In this document: piece by piece, positions 53,652-62,832 of the stretch | How positions within the stretch are numbered: the stretch's first letter is position 1 | How the letters are laid out: every line of letters begins with the position of its first letter | From: Caryophanales bacterium | GTDB lineage: Bacteria; Bacillota; Bacilli; JARBTR01 | Assembly: GCA_029240105.1 (NCBI GenBank) | Contig: JARBTR010000006.1 | Location: 248,001-312,000, forward strand | Reading direction: 5' to 3' | Length of the DNA: 64,000 nt | The notes under the pieces: model-generated | Databases searched by the model: none | Told to the model about the DNA's origin: nothing | The model's input: the letters and a program-made list of their open reading frames with translations, nothing else | Translations under genes and position numbers: made by a program

Positions 53652-54203
53652 ATGGCATTATTAGAAGAAATTATATTTGCTGGTTTTGGTGGTCAAGGTG
53701 TCATGTCAATGGGCCAAACAGTTGCCTACGCTGGAATGGTGGAAGGAAAACAAGTTTCTTGGCTTCCTTCTTACGGACCAGAGCAACGAGGCGGAACTGC
53801 AAATGCAATGGTAGTAGTAAGTGATGCACCCGTTGGTTCTCCACTAATCACGAAACCAACAGTAGCAGTTATTTTAAACAACCCATCTCTTGAAAAATTC
53901 GAACCATCGATTAAACCTGGTGGAATCCTATTAATAAATTCATCTTTAGTAACGGATAAATCAGAACGCGATGACATCCGAGTGGTTGAAATAGATGCAA
54001 CGAATATCGCAGTGGAACTTGGGAATGCTCGAGTGGCGAATATGGTATTACTTGGAGCCCTTCTTCAAATGACTGGCATTGTAAGTATTGATGGAATTAT
54101 GGACGCTTTGAAAAAAGTTCTCGGAGACAGCAAAAAGCACCTACTCGATGTGAATCGAAAGGCACTTGAGAAAGGGTTTGAGATAGCTGGAGAATTAATA
54201 TAA
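53652..54203 (+). CDS. 2-oxoacid:ferredoxin oxidoreductase, gamma subunit
   Basis: The 183-residue subunit has the family start IIFAGFGGQGVMSMGQTVAY (about 7-26) and SYGPEQRGGTANAMVV. It contributes to CoA handling and assembly. It begins one base after the beta stop codon (GGAGATGAAAT upstream). It ends the operon, 45 bases before a strong terminator. Confidence 0.92.
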   Translation: MALLEEIIFAGFGGQGVMSMGQTVAYAGMVEGKQVSWLPSYGPEQRGGTANAMVVVSDAPVGSPLITKPTVAVILNNPSLEKFEPSIKPGGILLINSSLVTDKSERDDIRVVEIDATNIAVELGNARVANMVLLGALLQMTGIVSIDGIMDALKKVLGDSKKHLLDVNRKALEKGFEIAGELI

Positions 54204-54247
54204 TTAAAGAATTTTCAAGTATTGTTTAAATCAAATTAATACTCTCT

Positions 54248-54300
54248 AAAAAAGACTTTAAATAAAGAAAATCTTTATCTAAAGTCTTTTTATTTTTTTA
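54248..54300 (+). terminator. Terminator of the oxidoreductase operon
   Basis: Two-part stem AAAAGACTTTA/TAAAGTCTTTT with inner AAAGA/TCTTT, followed by TATTTTTTT. Confidence 0.85.
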
Positions 54301-54419
54301 CAGCTTTGAATATCTGCAATTATTCCGTGCAAAATTAGGTTATTCATTCGATCAATTTATTTGCCTAAACTTGCTAAACTTGAATTCTAAATGATATATA
54401 GTGATTTTTATTTTTATTG

Positions 54420-54953
54420 TTAAAGTACACTCATGTCATTTTTCAAATTAAAACAAGCCATGAATACCATATCTCTATATTTATCTCCAATTTTTACATC
54501 TTGCCTAAATAGACCTTCTTCAACAAATCCTGCTTTACTATAACTTTTTATACCAGCATGATTATCTGCAAAAACCCTTAAAAATATTTTATTAAGTTTT
54601 AACTCATCAAAACCAAAACCATTAATTAATTTCGCGGCTTCTGTACCAAATCCCTTACCATGCGCCTGAACTTCTCCAATAAAAATCCCATATTCGGCTT
54701 TTTGATTTTTAAGATCGATATCTCTTAAAAACACAGACCCTACAGATTGATTGGTATCCTTGTCAACGATAATGAATTGAACAACTTTTTTAGTTTCTAC
54801 CATATTTTGCATCCATGAAATATGATCTTCTTTGGTCAATAATTCCTGATATACAAAGTTCTTTCTTACTTCTGAGTTGTTACGCCATCTTAAAACATCT
54901 TCAGTGTCAGACATTTCTATTGGCCTTAATAGTATTTTTTCTCCAATTAACAT
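54420..54953 (-). CDS. GNAT N-acetyltransferase of the polysaccharide cluster
   Basis: The 177-residue acetyltransferase has the RimJ/PseH-like start ILLRPIEMSDTEDVLRWRNN and the acetyl-CoA loop AHGKGFGTEAAKL (about 105-117), then a C-terminal LRVFADNHAGIKSYSKAGF. In this cluster it probably N-acetylates the amino sugar made by the upstream WecE-type aminotransferase. The start at 54953 is set by GAGG eight bases upstream. A terminator-like hairpin lies between it and the aminotransferase gene, so its expression may be reduced relative to the operon. Confidence 0.8.
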   Translation of the reverse strand: MLIGEKILLRPIEMSDTEDVLRWRNNSEVRKNFVYQELLTKEDHISWMQNMVETKKVVQFIIVDKDTNQSVGSVFLRDIDLKNQKAEYGIFIGEVQAHGKGFGTEAAKLINGFGFDELKLNKIFLRVFADNHAGIKSYSKAGFVEEGLFRQDVKIGDKYRDMVFMACFNLKNDMSVL

Positions 54954-55007
54954 CTTCTCAACCTCGATTTCTAATTTGAAACTCTTATAAAAGTTATTTA
55001 TATAAAA

Positions 55008-55053
55008 AAATGCAACAGTTCTCAAATTCCCACAAATACACTGCTGCATTTTT
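55008..55053 (-). terminator. Terminator between aminotransferase and GNAT genes
   Basis: AAAAATGCAGCAG/CTGTTGCATTTTTTT stem with a T-run on the minus strand, 17 bases after the aminotransferase stop. Confidence 0.75.
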
Positions 55054-55069
55054 CTATGTTAAGACAAAA

Positions 55070-56197
55070 CTATTTATAAAAATCGTATATTTTTGAAATG
55101 ATATACTCAACCTCGTCCTCTTTTAAACCAAAGTATAGAGGCAATCTCATCAATCTTTCGCTTTCCTTTGTTGTATAAATATCTTCGCCAACAAACTCTC
55201 CATATTTTTCACCAGCAGGTGCTGAATGTAAAGGAATGTAATGAAATACACTTAGTATATCATTATCTCGCAAAAACTTGATTAGTGTTGTTCTTTCTAC
55301 TATATCTTTTACTTTAATATAAAACATATGTGCATTGTGAACACAATCTGAAGGGACAGTAGGAAGTATTATTTTTCCCTTTAGTGCTAAATCTTGCAAT
55401 CCATCATTATATTGATTCCAAATGCGAATTCTGTCTTCATTAATCGATTCAGCCTCTTCTAATTGTGCATACAAATATGCAGCTAGCATATCACTTGGAA
55501 GATAAGAGGATCCAAAGTCCACCCATGTATATTTATCAACTTGCCCACGCAAGAAATTTGAACGATTTGTTCCTTTTTCACGAATAATCTCTGCACGTTC
55601 AAGATTAGAACGATCTCTCATTAAAAGAGCACCGCCTTCTCCCATACTATAATTTTTTGTTTCATGAAAACTATAGCATCCAAAATCTCCGATTGTCCCA
55701 AGTGCTTTTCCTTTATAAGTAGACATAACACCTTGAGCTGCATCTTCAATTACATAGAGATTATACTTTTTAGCAATTTCGAGTATCCGATCCATCTCAC
55801 AACTAATTCCAGCATAATGTACTGGAACAATTGCCTTCGTACGTGGTGTAATTGCTTCTTCTATTAGATTTTCATCCATGTTCATTGTATCTGGGCGAAT
55901 ATCAATAAATTTAATTTTTGCTCCTCTCATCACGAAAGCGTCTGCCGTAGAGCAAAAGGTGAAGGATGGCATAATTACTTCGTCACCCTCTGATATGTTA
56001 GCTAAAATAGCTGCCATCTCTAAAGCATGAGTACACGATGTAGTTAATAGTGCTGCAGGAGTGTCGAACTTTTCTTGAAACCAGTTATTGCATAGTTTTG
56101 TAAATTCCCCATCTCCACAGATTTTTTGATTATCAATCGCTTTTTGTATATACTCAATAGCTTTAGACGATTTTGGTGGCACATTAAATACTATCAT
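55070..56197 (-). CDS. WecE-type sugar aminotransferase (DegT/DnrJ/EryC1 family)
   Basis: This 375-residue PLP enzyme has the cofactor-binding DEVIMPSFTFCSTADAF region, VIEDAAQG and the internal-aldimine Lys in FHETKNYSMGEGG (about residue 181). This last motif is characteristic of WecE/RffA enzymes that make dTDP-4-amino-4,6-dideoxygalactose. No rmlA/rmlB genes are in the window, so the keto-sugar must come from elsewhere, or a UDP-linked substrate is used. It is part of the minus-strand capsule operon. Confidence 0.88.
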   Translation of the reverse strand: MIVFNVPPKSSKAIEYIQKAIDNQKICGDGEFTKLCNNWFQEKFDTPAALLTTSCTHALEMAAILANISEGDEVIMPSFTFCSTADAFVMRGAKIKFIDIRPDTMNMDENLIEEAITPRTKAIVPVHYAGISCEMDRILEIAKKYNLYVIEDAAQGVMSTYKGKALGTIGDFGCYSFHETKNYSMGEGGALLMRDRSNLERAEIIREKGTNRSNFLRGQVDKYTWVDFGSSYLPSDMLAAYLYAQLEEAESINEDRIRIWNQYNDGLQDLALKGKIILPTVPSDCVHNAHMFYIKVKDIVERTTLIKFLRDNDILSVFHYIPLHSAPAGEKYGEFVGEDIYTTKESERLMRLPLYFGLKEDEVEYIISKIYDFYK

Positions 56198-56382
56198 AAT
56201 TTTCTCCTATTAATTTTTTTATTATTATATACCTTTTTTCTTAATTATTAAAAAACAATATATAAATACTGCTACCTGATTATAGATTAGACCAAATTTT
56301 TATCTGAATTGAAATAGATTAACTTATAAAAAAATTTAATTTCTGTTTGTTTTTTCTTAATTGGATATAGCCAAATGTCATA

Positions 56383-57612
56383 TTAATTATATGATTTCAA
56401 TTTTTTTAGGTCATAAATATAATAAATTCCAACGAGTAACAAGCCCAATAATCTAATTAAGTTTGCAATTACTGAAATTAAACAAAACCCATATAATTGC
56501 ATAAAAGACATCAGTACTATTCCCCCTAGAATATAAATAGTCCCATATAAAATTTCAATAGTAGGCTGCCACCATAACGGGCAATATTTGAGTAAAAATG
56601 GTTGTATTAAACTTCCTAAAATAGAAATTATAGCTCCCAAATTAGCAATATTCAAATAATCTTTTACGTCATTAAAGCTCTGAGGGTATAATAATTTTAT
56701 TAATGTTGGCGTAAATACAATCGACAAAATATATAAGAATATGCCTGATACCGTTATTACTATACTATAGTACATAAACAGCTTTTTCTTATCTATTTTT
56801 AGGTCTTTTGAGATATACGTTAAGATGATTGATGCTAAAGGTTGCAACACTAAGCCCAATGTTTTTCCCATTAATGAAGCAATAAAGAAAATTGCTACAC
56901 TAGCAGCACCCAAAATAGGGTTAATTAGTATTCTATCAATATATACCATTACATTTGTAATGGCGCTGGATGCTATTAGTTGTATATATTCATTTTGTGT
57001 CTTTTTATATAACTGAGATGTCTTATACTCTTCGTTTTTATATTTTGTTGTTTTATAGGCAAATATAAATGCTGTAATTTCCCCAGATAAAAATACCACT
57101 TCCCAATATTTAACTACGCTATATAATAAGATCCCAAATAGATAACCCAATCCTGTGATTATCAAGTGATATAAAATTAACTTATAGTTTAATTCAATTC
57201 TATAATAGGAAACCATATATGCTCTAAGCATAATTAATATGGTAATAACATTTACTAAAATGATTCCTATTACACTTGATTGTTTTGAATATAAAATAGA
57301 AACTGCCGTCATTATTGGTACAATTAGTAAAATAGATTTTAATACTAAAGCCTTAAAATCCTTAAATTTTAATTCATTCACATACTCATTTTGGGTCAAT
57401 AATTTTACATTTGTTAAACTCGAGCCGAATATCACTGCCAAAGCATTTCCAATACCAATAACCGTTAATATAGTTCCAAAATTGCTTGGTTCTACTTGTC
57501 TGGATAAAAATGGGTATACAACCAATTGTAAGATTCCAGTTACAAAAAACATACCAATAATATTAAGCATTAAATCTTTAAGTATAAAAAATTTTTTATT
57601 TAATTTTATCAA
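56383..57612 (-). CDS. Wzx-type polysaccharide flippase
   Basis: The 409-residue protein has about 12 membrane helices in the MOP/Wzx exporter pattern and no large soluble domain. It should flip undecaprenyl-diphosphate-linked repeat units across the membrane. The start is TTG 57612 with AGGAG five bases upstream. The codon usage is very A+T-rich, as is common for wzx genes. It lies 42 bp after the glycosyltransferase gene. Confidence 0.85.
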   Translation of the reverse strand: MIKLNKKFFILKDLMLNIIGMFFVTGILQLVVYPFLSRQVEPSNFGTILTVIGIGNALAVIFGSSLTNVKLLTQNEYVNELKFKDFKALVLKSILLIVPIMTAVSILYSKQSSVIGIILVNVITILIMLRAYMVSYYRIELNYKLILYHLIITGLGYLFGILLYSVVKYWEVVFLSGEITAFIFAYKTTKYKNEEYKTSQLYKKTQNEYIQLIASSAITNVMVYIDRILINPILGAASVAIFFIASLMGKTLGLVLQPLASIILTYISKDLKIDKKKLFMYYSIVITVSGIFLYILSIVFTPTLIKLLYPQSFNDVKDYLNIANLGAIISILGSLIQPFLLKYCPLWWQPTIEILYGTIYILGGIVLMSFMQLYGFCLISVIANLIRLLGLLLVGIYYIYDLKKLKSYN

Positions 57613-57654
57613 TGTCTCTCCTAGTTCTTACTTTTTATTTTATAGTTTTCCAAT

Positions 57655-58929
57655 TTAATTGTTTAAAACAGATTTTACTAATTCTATTATTTTTAAATTT
57701 TGCTTTTCTATAGAACATTCTCTTAATCCTAGAACTCTACAGTTAGAAGACAATTGCAACCATTGTTTTTCATTTAAATTAATAATAGATTCTAACCCTC
57801 TAGCAAAGTCATTGCTGTCTTTCAAAGTAGCTCTATAGCCAGTTTCCCCGTTAAAAACTAAATCAGGCGCAACACCCATATCAAATGAAACTACTGGTGT
57901 TCCAGTCATTATTGCTTCATTTATCATCATCGGTCCAGAATCTTCAATTGATGGACAAGCAAAAATATCAGCTGCTTGATATGCTTGAGCTAATTTTTCT
58001 TGAGTATTTAAGTACCCAACATACTTATAATCAAATGGGATTTCTAAATCACTTACATCTTTACCAGCGATTAACAATAATACACTATCATGTAATTCCG
58101 GGTTTGATTTAATTTTTCCGGATAGTATATTTAGTGATTTAACTAAATACTCCATCCCTTTTCTCTTATCTTTTAGAGTCGCCGCACCAAAGAAAATAAC
58201 TTTTTTGTCTTTAGCAATACCTAGTTCTTCTCTTATTTTATATTTATCACCAGGTTTAAAAATATGTTCATTTACACTTAACATTATTTTTTCTATTCTT
58301 TTTTTCTTAAATAAAGAACTTTCACTTACTTGTGTTAGTAATGTATGTGTAGGTGCAATAACTGTAATGTTTGTTTTATCTATATACTTCTTTTTAAAAT
58401 TCCAATTTAATCTTGAAATGTCTTTTTCAAAATTCGAATGCAGAGCTGGACATTTACCACAATTATTTTTATAACCATTGCATTCATATGCATAATGACA
58501 ACCACCAGTAAATGCTGCCATGTCCATCATAAAAATTATTACAGGCGCTCCCGTCATTTGTGATAATTCATATATTAATTTCTGATTAAAAGTAAACTTT
58601 GTCCAGTAGCATATTATAACATCTGGTTTGAACGGTATATTTTTCAAAACTTCTTGAGCAGTTACTAATTCTATGTTCCAATCAGGATAATAATAGTGCT
58701 TCTTATCCCTTAAAATTATCTCGAAAAATACTTTTCTGATAAACCTTGATAAATCTAGATTTGGAACTTTCCTATTCTCACTTAAACTGTATATGTTTTC
58801 ATTTTTAATAATACTTTTATTCGTAACAAATACTGAGTTTTCTCCGTTTTCTAGTAGTGCGTTATGAATAAAAAAAGGAATTGTTCCAGATAAACTTTTT
58901 AAGTACGTATTTAAGTTTAGTATATTCAC
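57655..58929 (-). CDS. Family 4 glycosyltransferase
   Basis: The 424-residue GT-B enzyme has the C-terminal donor site (IFACPSIEDSGPMMINEAIMTGTP-like, E residues near 340-350) and KVIFFGAATLKDKRKG. Its N-terminal half holds MAAFTGGCHYAYECNGY followed by CGKCP, a cysteine motif seen in colanic-acid WcaC-type transferases. It adds one sugar of the repeat unit on the cytoplasmic face. The start is GTG 58929 with GGAG nine bases upstream. Confidence 0.85.
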   Translation of the reverse strand: MNILNLNTYLKSLSGTIPFFIHNALLENGENSVFVTNKSIIKNENIYSLSENRKVPNLDLSRFIRKVFFEIILRDKKHYYYPDWNIELVTAQEVLKNIPFKPDVIICYWTKFTFNQKLIYELSQMTGAPVIIFMMDMAAFTGGCHYAYECNGYKNNCGKCPALHSNFEKDISRLNWNFKKKYIDKTNITVIAPTHTLLTQVSESSLFKKKRIEKIMLSVNEHIFKPGDKYKIREELGIAKDKKVIFFGAATLKDKRKGMEYLVKSLNILSGKIKSNPELHDSVLLLIAGKDVSDLEIPFDYKYVGYLNTQEKLAQAYQAADIFACPSIEDSGPMMINEAIMTGTPVVSFDMGVAPDLVFNGETGYRATLKDSNDFARGLESIINLNEKQWLQLSSNCRVLGLRECSIEKQNLKIIELVKSVLNN

Positions 58930-59029
58930 CCGTATATGCTCCCTTCAATCATCGTTTCTCACATCTACAACTTTTTATTATATAACAGTACGTATTTAAA
59001 CTTTTAAAGATATTGTATAAAGGTTAAAC

Positions 59030-59053
59030 AGGTGCATTTATAAAAATGCACCT
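59030..59053. terminator. Hairpin between wzy-like and GT4 genes
   Basis: Perfect 10-bp stem AGGTGCATTT/AAATGCACCT with modest T-runs. The gap 58930-59247 otherwise contains only a doubtful 36-codon frame (minus, ending near 59090) and is a likely site of a lost gene. Confidence 0.55.
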
Positions 59054-59247
59054 CTCTTCTTTTATTAATTCAATGCTTTTAATCATTAAAGATAGCGATA
59101 TCCATAAGTTAAAAAGGTAGACAACGGAACATAGTCGAATTTTTTACTATAGTCTTTATGTGTAATTACTATAAATATTGCAGTCAGGACATTCATATTG
59201 TAAGGCTAAATTACTCACTGGATTTATTTAAAACTTTTATATCTACG

Positions 59248-60567
59248 TTACCTGAAAAAATCTCTAATTTTACTAATCCCATTTTGTTGTGATTCATCAT
59301 AGAATTGTAAAAGCATTAAAATCATAAGCCATAATATAGAAGATGATCTGTTAACTGTAAAAATCGGTCCTCCAAAACAATCCAAAAGAATCATCAACAC
59401 AATACCTGCAAATAGTTTTGACTCTACAGAAAAATTGCTTCTCTTAATAAACAAAATGCTCTTTGCGATTAGAAGCACCAAAATACATGCAAGAAATAAA
59501 ATACCAATTATTCCACCAACTGAAAAGAAATGAAAAGACGTATCATCATACATAGCCTGCGTCCCAAATCCATTTCCTATAACTTTATGGTAAAATGCTG
59601 AACTATCCTGCGTTATAACCCTTTCAAAAGCCTTAGTTTGTGTCGCGTTATTTCCTCCAAACCGCCCAGCAGTAAAAAGATTTAGTGCCCCATTTTCATA
59701 ACTATCTACCCTAATAAATCTTAAAAAGTATTGAAGCCCTAATCCCCATGGTTTACGCAATAAAAACATTACTGTCGGAAGAGAAATAATTAAAAATGGC
59801 ACTACTAATTTAGCTTGATTTCTCAAATTCTTTATTGATAAAAAAACAATGGAAAAAACTAATATTCCCACAAAAATAAAAGCTTTAGATATGGTAAAGA
59901 TACCACCTAAAAACAGCACTAAAATGGAAATTAGTTCAATTGATTTTATTTTTCTATTTCTAACAATATATATCCAGGCTAAAACTCCAAGCGTATAGGC
60001 TATCCCCGCTTCAAAAGGCTGATTAAAAACACCTGAATATCTTCCATTTTGCATCGCAGCAACTGCTACACTGTTTTCTCCACCCCAAAAGTATTTCCCT
60101 ACTAATCCCACGGTAGATTCTATTGTATTTACATTAAAAAAGATAGATATCAAACTGAGAAATGTATTAACTATTAGAAACCCTACTAGGGTTTTCGCAA
60201 CCTTTTCGAATCTTTCTTCCATTTGTAATTTTGTTTTTTTCTCCAATAGCAAATAACAAGCAAACATAACAATGAATGGCTCAAAGAAGTTATCAAGCTC
60301 TGCTACGATCGCTTTTAAACCAGTTCCATTCCAATTTATCCATGTGGAGAAGCAAAAATAAAAAATCAATGCCAGCCATAAAGTCATAAAATGTTGAATG
60401 CTTCGAAACCCAATTTTTTCAGATTTAATAAAATTATAAGTAACCACCAAAAAAATTGAACCCAAAAAGGCTGTCCATAACGAAATCCCCAAACTTAACA
60501 CAAGGTACGGTCCAAACACAGAAATTACTAGTAGAACAGGAAACTTTATTTGAATTTGTTTTAACAT
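59248..60567 (-). CDS. Wzy-type polysaccharide polymerase / O-antigen ligase family
   Basis: The 439-residue protein has about 11 membrane helices and a large outer loop in the second half (about 270-345), the usual form of Wzy/WaaL proteins. It should polymerise the repeat units on the outer face of the membrane. As usual, sequence conservation is low, and the call rests on topology and position between the capEFG genes and wzx. GGGGATAG precedes the ATG. Confidence 0.75.
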   Translation of the reverse strand: MLKQIQIKFPVLLVISVFGPYLVLSLGISLWTAFLGSIFLVVTYNFIKSEKIGFRSIQHFMTLWLALIFYFCFSTWINWNGTGLKAIVAELDNFFEPFIVMFACYLLLEKKTKLQMEERFEKVAKTLVGFLIVNTFLSLISIFFNVNTIESTVGLVGKYFWGGENSVAVAAMQNGRYSGVFNQPFEAGIAYTLGVLAWIYIVRNRKIKSIELISILVLFLGGIFTISKAFIFVGILVFSIVFLSIKNLRNQAKLVVPFLIISLPTVMFLLRKPWGLGLQYFLRFIRVDSYENGALNLFTAGRFGGNNATQTKAFERVITQDSSAFYHKVIGNGFGTQAMYDDTSFHFFSVGGIIGILFLACILVLLIAKSILFIKRSNFSVESKLFAGIVLMILLDCFGGPIFTVNRSSSILWLMILMLLQFYDESQQNGISKIRDFFR

Positions 60568-60592
60568 TTAATCTATCCCCATCGATTTCTTT

Positions 60593-61720
60593 TTAATCCT
60601 TTAACCAAACTGTCTTATTTACAATCTTTGTATAGCTCTGAATTAACTTCACAATTTTTACAGATACATTATGATCAGCATAATCCTCAGCCAAGACAAC
60701 CTCTTCATCATTTTCAAACATTGCCACAGCCAATTCAACCGCTTGTTCAACATCTTTACCTTTAATTCCACCAATTACAACAGATCCCTTATCTAACACT
60801 TCTGGGCGCTCAGTAGATGTACGCAGAAGAACTCCCGGAAAATGAAGCATCGCTGATTCTTCTGAGAGTGTACCACTATCGGAAAGTACTGCGTAAGCAT
60901 TCATTTGTAGTTTATTGTAATCCAAGAATCCAAACGGCTTTAACGTTTGTACTAACGGATGGAACTTAAACCCTCGTTGTTCTATAAATTTCATTGATCG
61001 AGGGTGTGTTGAATAAATAACTGGCATACCGTATTTTTCAGCAATATTGTTAATTGAATTCATTAAATCCATGAAATTTTCTTCATTATCAATATTTTCT
61101 TCACGATGTGCAGAAACGATAAAGTACTTTTTCGACTCTAAGTTTAATCGATCAAGTACATCACTTTTCTCAATATTCTCTTTATGTTCGTGTAAAACCT
61201 CACGCATCGGTGAACCTGTCACAAAAATAGTTTTCGGATCAATACCTTCTCCGATTAAATAACGGCGTGAGTGCTCAGTATAGGGTAGGTTAATGTCTGA
61301 TATTGAATCAACAATCTTACGATTAATCATTTCAGAAACGTTCCAATCCCAACAACGATTACCAGCTTCCATATGGAAAATAGGTATCTTTAAACGTTTC
61401 GCTGAAATAGCAGAAAGAGCCGAGTTTGTATCCCCCAACATCAACACTGCATCTGGTTTTTCATTTTGTAAAATTTCGTAGGACTTGGCAATGATGTTTC
61501 CCATTGTTTCACCAAGTGTCGAGCCAACACTATCAAGATAATAGTTTGGTGCCCTTAGCCCAAGATCTTCAAAAAACACTTGATTTAACGTGTAATCCCA
61601 ATTCTGACCTGTGTGTACAAGTACATGATCAAAATATTTGTCTGCACATTTAATTACTGCAGACAAACGGATAATTTCTGGGCGAGTACCCATAATTGTT
61701 ATTAATTTTAATTTTTTCAT
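60593..61720 (-). CDS. capG: UDP-N-acetyl-L-fucosamine synthase (CapG/FnlC)
   Basis: The 375-residue non-hydrolysing UDP-GlcNAc 2-epimerase-like enzyme has the family start KKLKLITIMGTRPEIIRLSA, HVLVHTGQN, MLGDTNSALS, and SDSGTLSEESAMLHFPG near 290. As the third enzyme with CapE and CapF it inverts C-2 of UDP-N-acetyl-L-pneumosamine to give UDP-L-FucNAc. It starts three bases after the capF stop with AAGGTG overlapping it, so the three genes are coupled. Confidence 0.9.
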   Translation of the reverse strand: MKKLKLITIMGTRPEIIRLSAVIKCADKYFDHVLVHTGQNWDYTLNQVFFEDLGLRAPNYYLDSVGSTLGETMGNIIAKSYEILQNEKPDAVLMLGDTNSALSAISAKRLKIPIFHMEAGNRCWDWNVSEMINRKIVDSISDINLPYTEHSRRYLIGEGIDPKTIFVTGSPMREVLHEHKENIEKSDVLDRLNLESKKYFIVSAHREENIDNEENFMDLMNSINNIAEKYGMPVIYSTHPRSMKFIEQRGFKFHPLVQTLKPFGFLDYNKLQMNAYAVLSDSGTLSEESAMLHFPGVLLRTSTERPEVLDKGSVVIGGIKGKDVEQAVELAVAMFENDEEVVLAEDYADHNVSVKIVKLIQSYTKIVNKTVWLKD

Positions 61721-61722
61721 TC

Positions 61723-62832
61723 TTACACCTTTTCAAAATACGTATCTGGTTTTTCATTATTAAAAGCCTCGTTTGCCCACATAATTGTAACCAGATCTGT
61801 ATCCCCTTTATTAATTATGTTGTGAGTGTATCCCGTTGGAATATCCACAACTTCAATATTTTTACCGCTCACATAATAGTCAATTACTTCATCTGTACCA
61901 ATTTTACGGAATTGTATTAAACCACTCCCACTTACTACTATGAATTTTTCATTCTTAGTATGGTGCCAGTGATTTCCTTTTGTAATACCGGGTTTTGAAA
62001 TATTCACAGAAATTTGTCCACGGTCAGAAGTTCGAATAATTTCTGTGAACGACCCTCTATCATCTACATTCATCTTTAGAGGATAACTAAATTGATCCTT
62101 TGGTAAATAGCTAAGATAAGTACTGTATAGTACATTTATAAAGGGATTGGAAAGTTCCGGTACTGACAAGTTGTTTCTACTTTCCTTAAATGAGTAGATT
62201 AAATCTACAATCATACCAAGTTTAACTTCATATACTGTTGGAATTACACAGAACTCATTTTCCTTAATTTCGTTGTTGTTAAGTGCATTGATAAACTGCC
62301 CAACTACGTCATCAACATAAACTAATTGCATATCCACATTTGGATCATTTACTTTTATTTCAAGATTATTAGCTATATTATGACAAAATGTCGCCACTGC
62401 GCTGTTATAGTTCGGTCTACACCATTTTCCAAAAACATTCGGTAAACGATATACGCATGTACGCACATTATGTTTCGCACCATATTCAAAAAGTAGTTTT
62501 TCACCCTCGCGTTTACTGTTACCGTACGGGTTATCTAAAGCCGCTTGAATAGATGAAGTAATAAGGATTGGACATTTATTTCCGTTACGAACTAGTGCAT
62601 CTAGGAGTGTCGATGTAAACCCAAAATTTCCTTTCATAAATTCATCCGGATTTTCGGGACGATTAACTCCGGCCAAGTGAAAAACAAAATCACATTCTTT
62701 TGCCCATGAGTTTAACATCTCTTCTTTTGTATCCATATCATATTCAAAAATATCTTGATACCCCTGGTTTCGAAGTTCTAAAACAAGGTTTTTCCCAATG
62801 AAGCCCTTTGCACCGGTCACAAGAATTTTCAT
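61723..62832 (-). CDS. capF: UDP-2-acetamido-2,6-dideoxy-hexulose 3-epimerase/reductase (CapF/FnlB)
   Basis: The 369-residue enzyme has an N-terminal SDR domain (about 1-245: ILVTGAKGFIGKNL, YGNSKREGEKLL) and a C-terminal cupin (about 255-369: GNHWHHTKNEKFIVVSGSG), exactly the two-domain CapF layout. The cupin does the C-3 epimerisation and the SDR domain the NADPH-dependent C-4 reduction. The ATG at 62832 shares its A with the capE stop and has GGGAGG upstream. Confidence 0.93.
   Translation of the reverse strand: MKILVTGAKGFIGKNLVLELRNQGYQDIFEYDMDTKEEMLNSWAKECDFVFHLAGVNRPENPDEFMKGNFGFTSTLLDALVRNGNKCPILITSSIQAALDNPYGNSKREGEKLLFEYGAKHNVRTCVYRLPNVFGKWCRPNYNSAVATFCHNIANNLEIKVNDPNVDMQLVYVDDVVGQFINALNNNEIKENEFCVIPTVYEVKLGMIVDLIYSFKESRNNLSVPELSNPFINVLYSTYLSYLPKDQFSYPLKMNVDDRGSFTEIIRTSDRGQISVNISKPGITKGNHWHHTKNEKFIVVSGSGLIQFRKIGTDEVIDYYVSGKNIEVVDIPTGYTHNIINKGDTDLVTIMWANEAFNNEKPDTYFEKV

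Noticed and set aside
59085..59200. Short minus-strand frame (about 36 codons) between wzy-like and GT4 genes
   Set aside because: No good ribosome site and no recognisable family; perhaps a relic, not enough to annotate.
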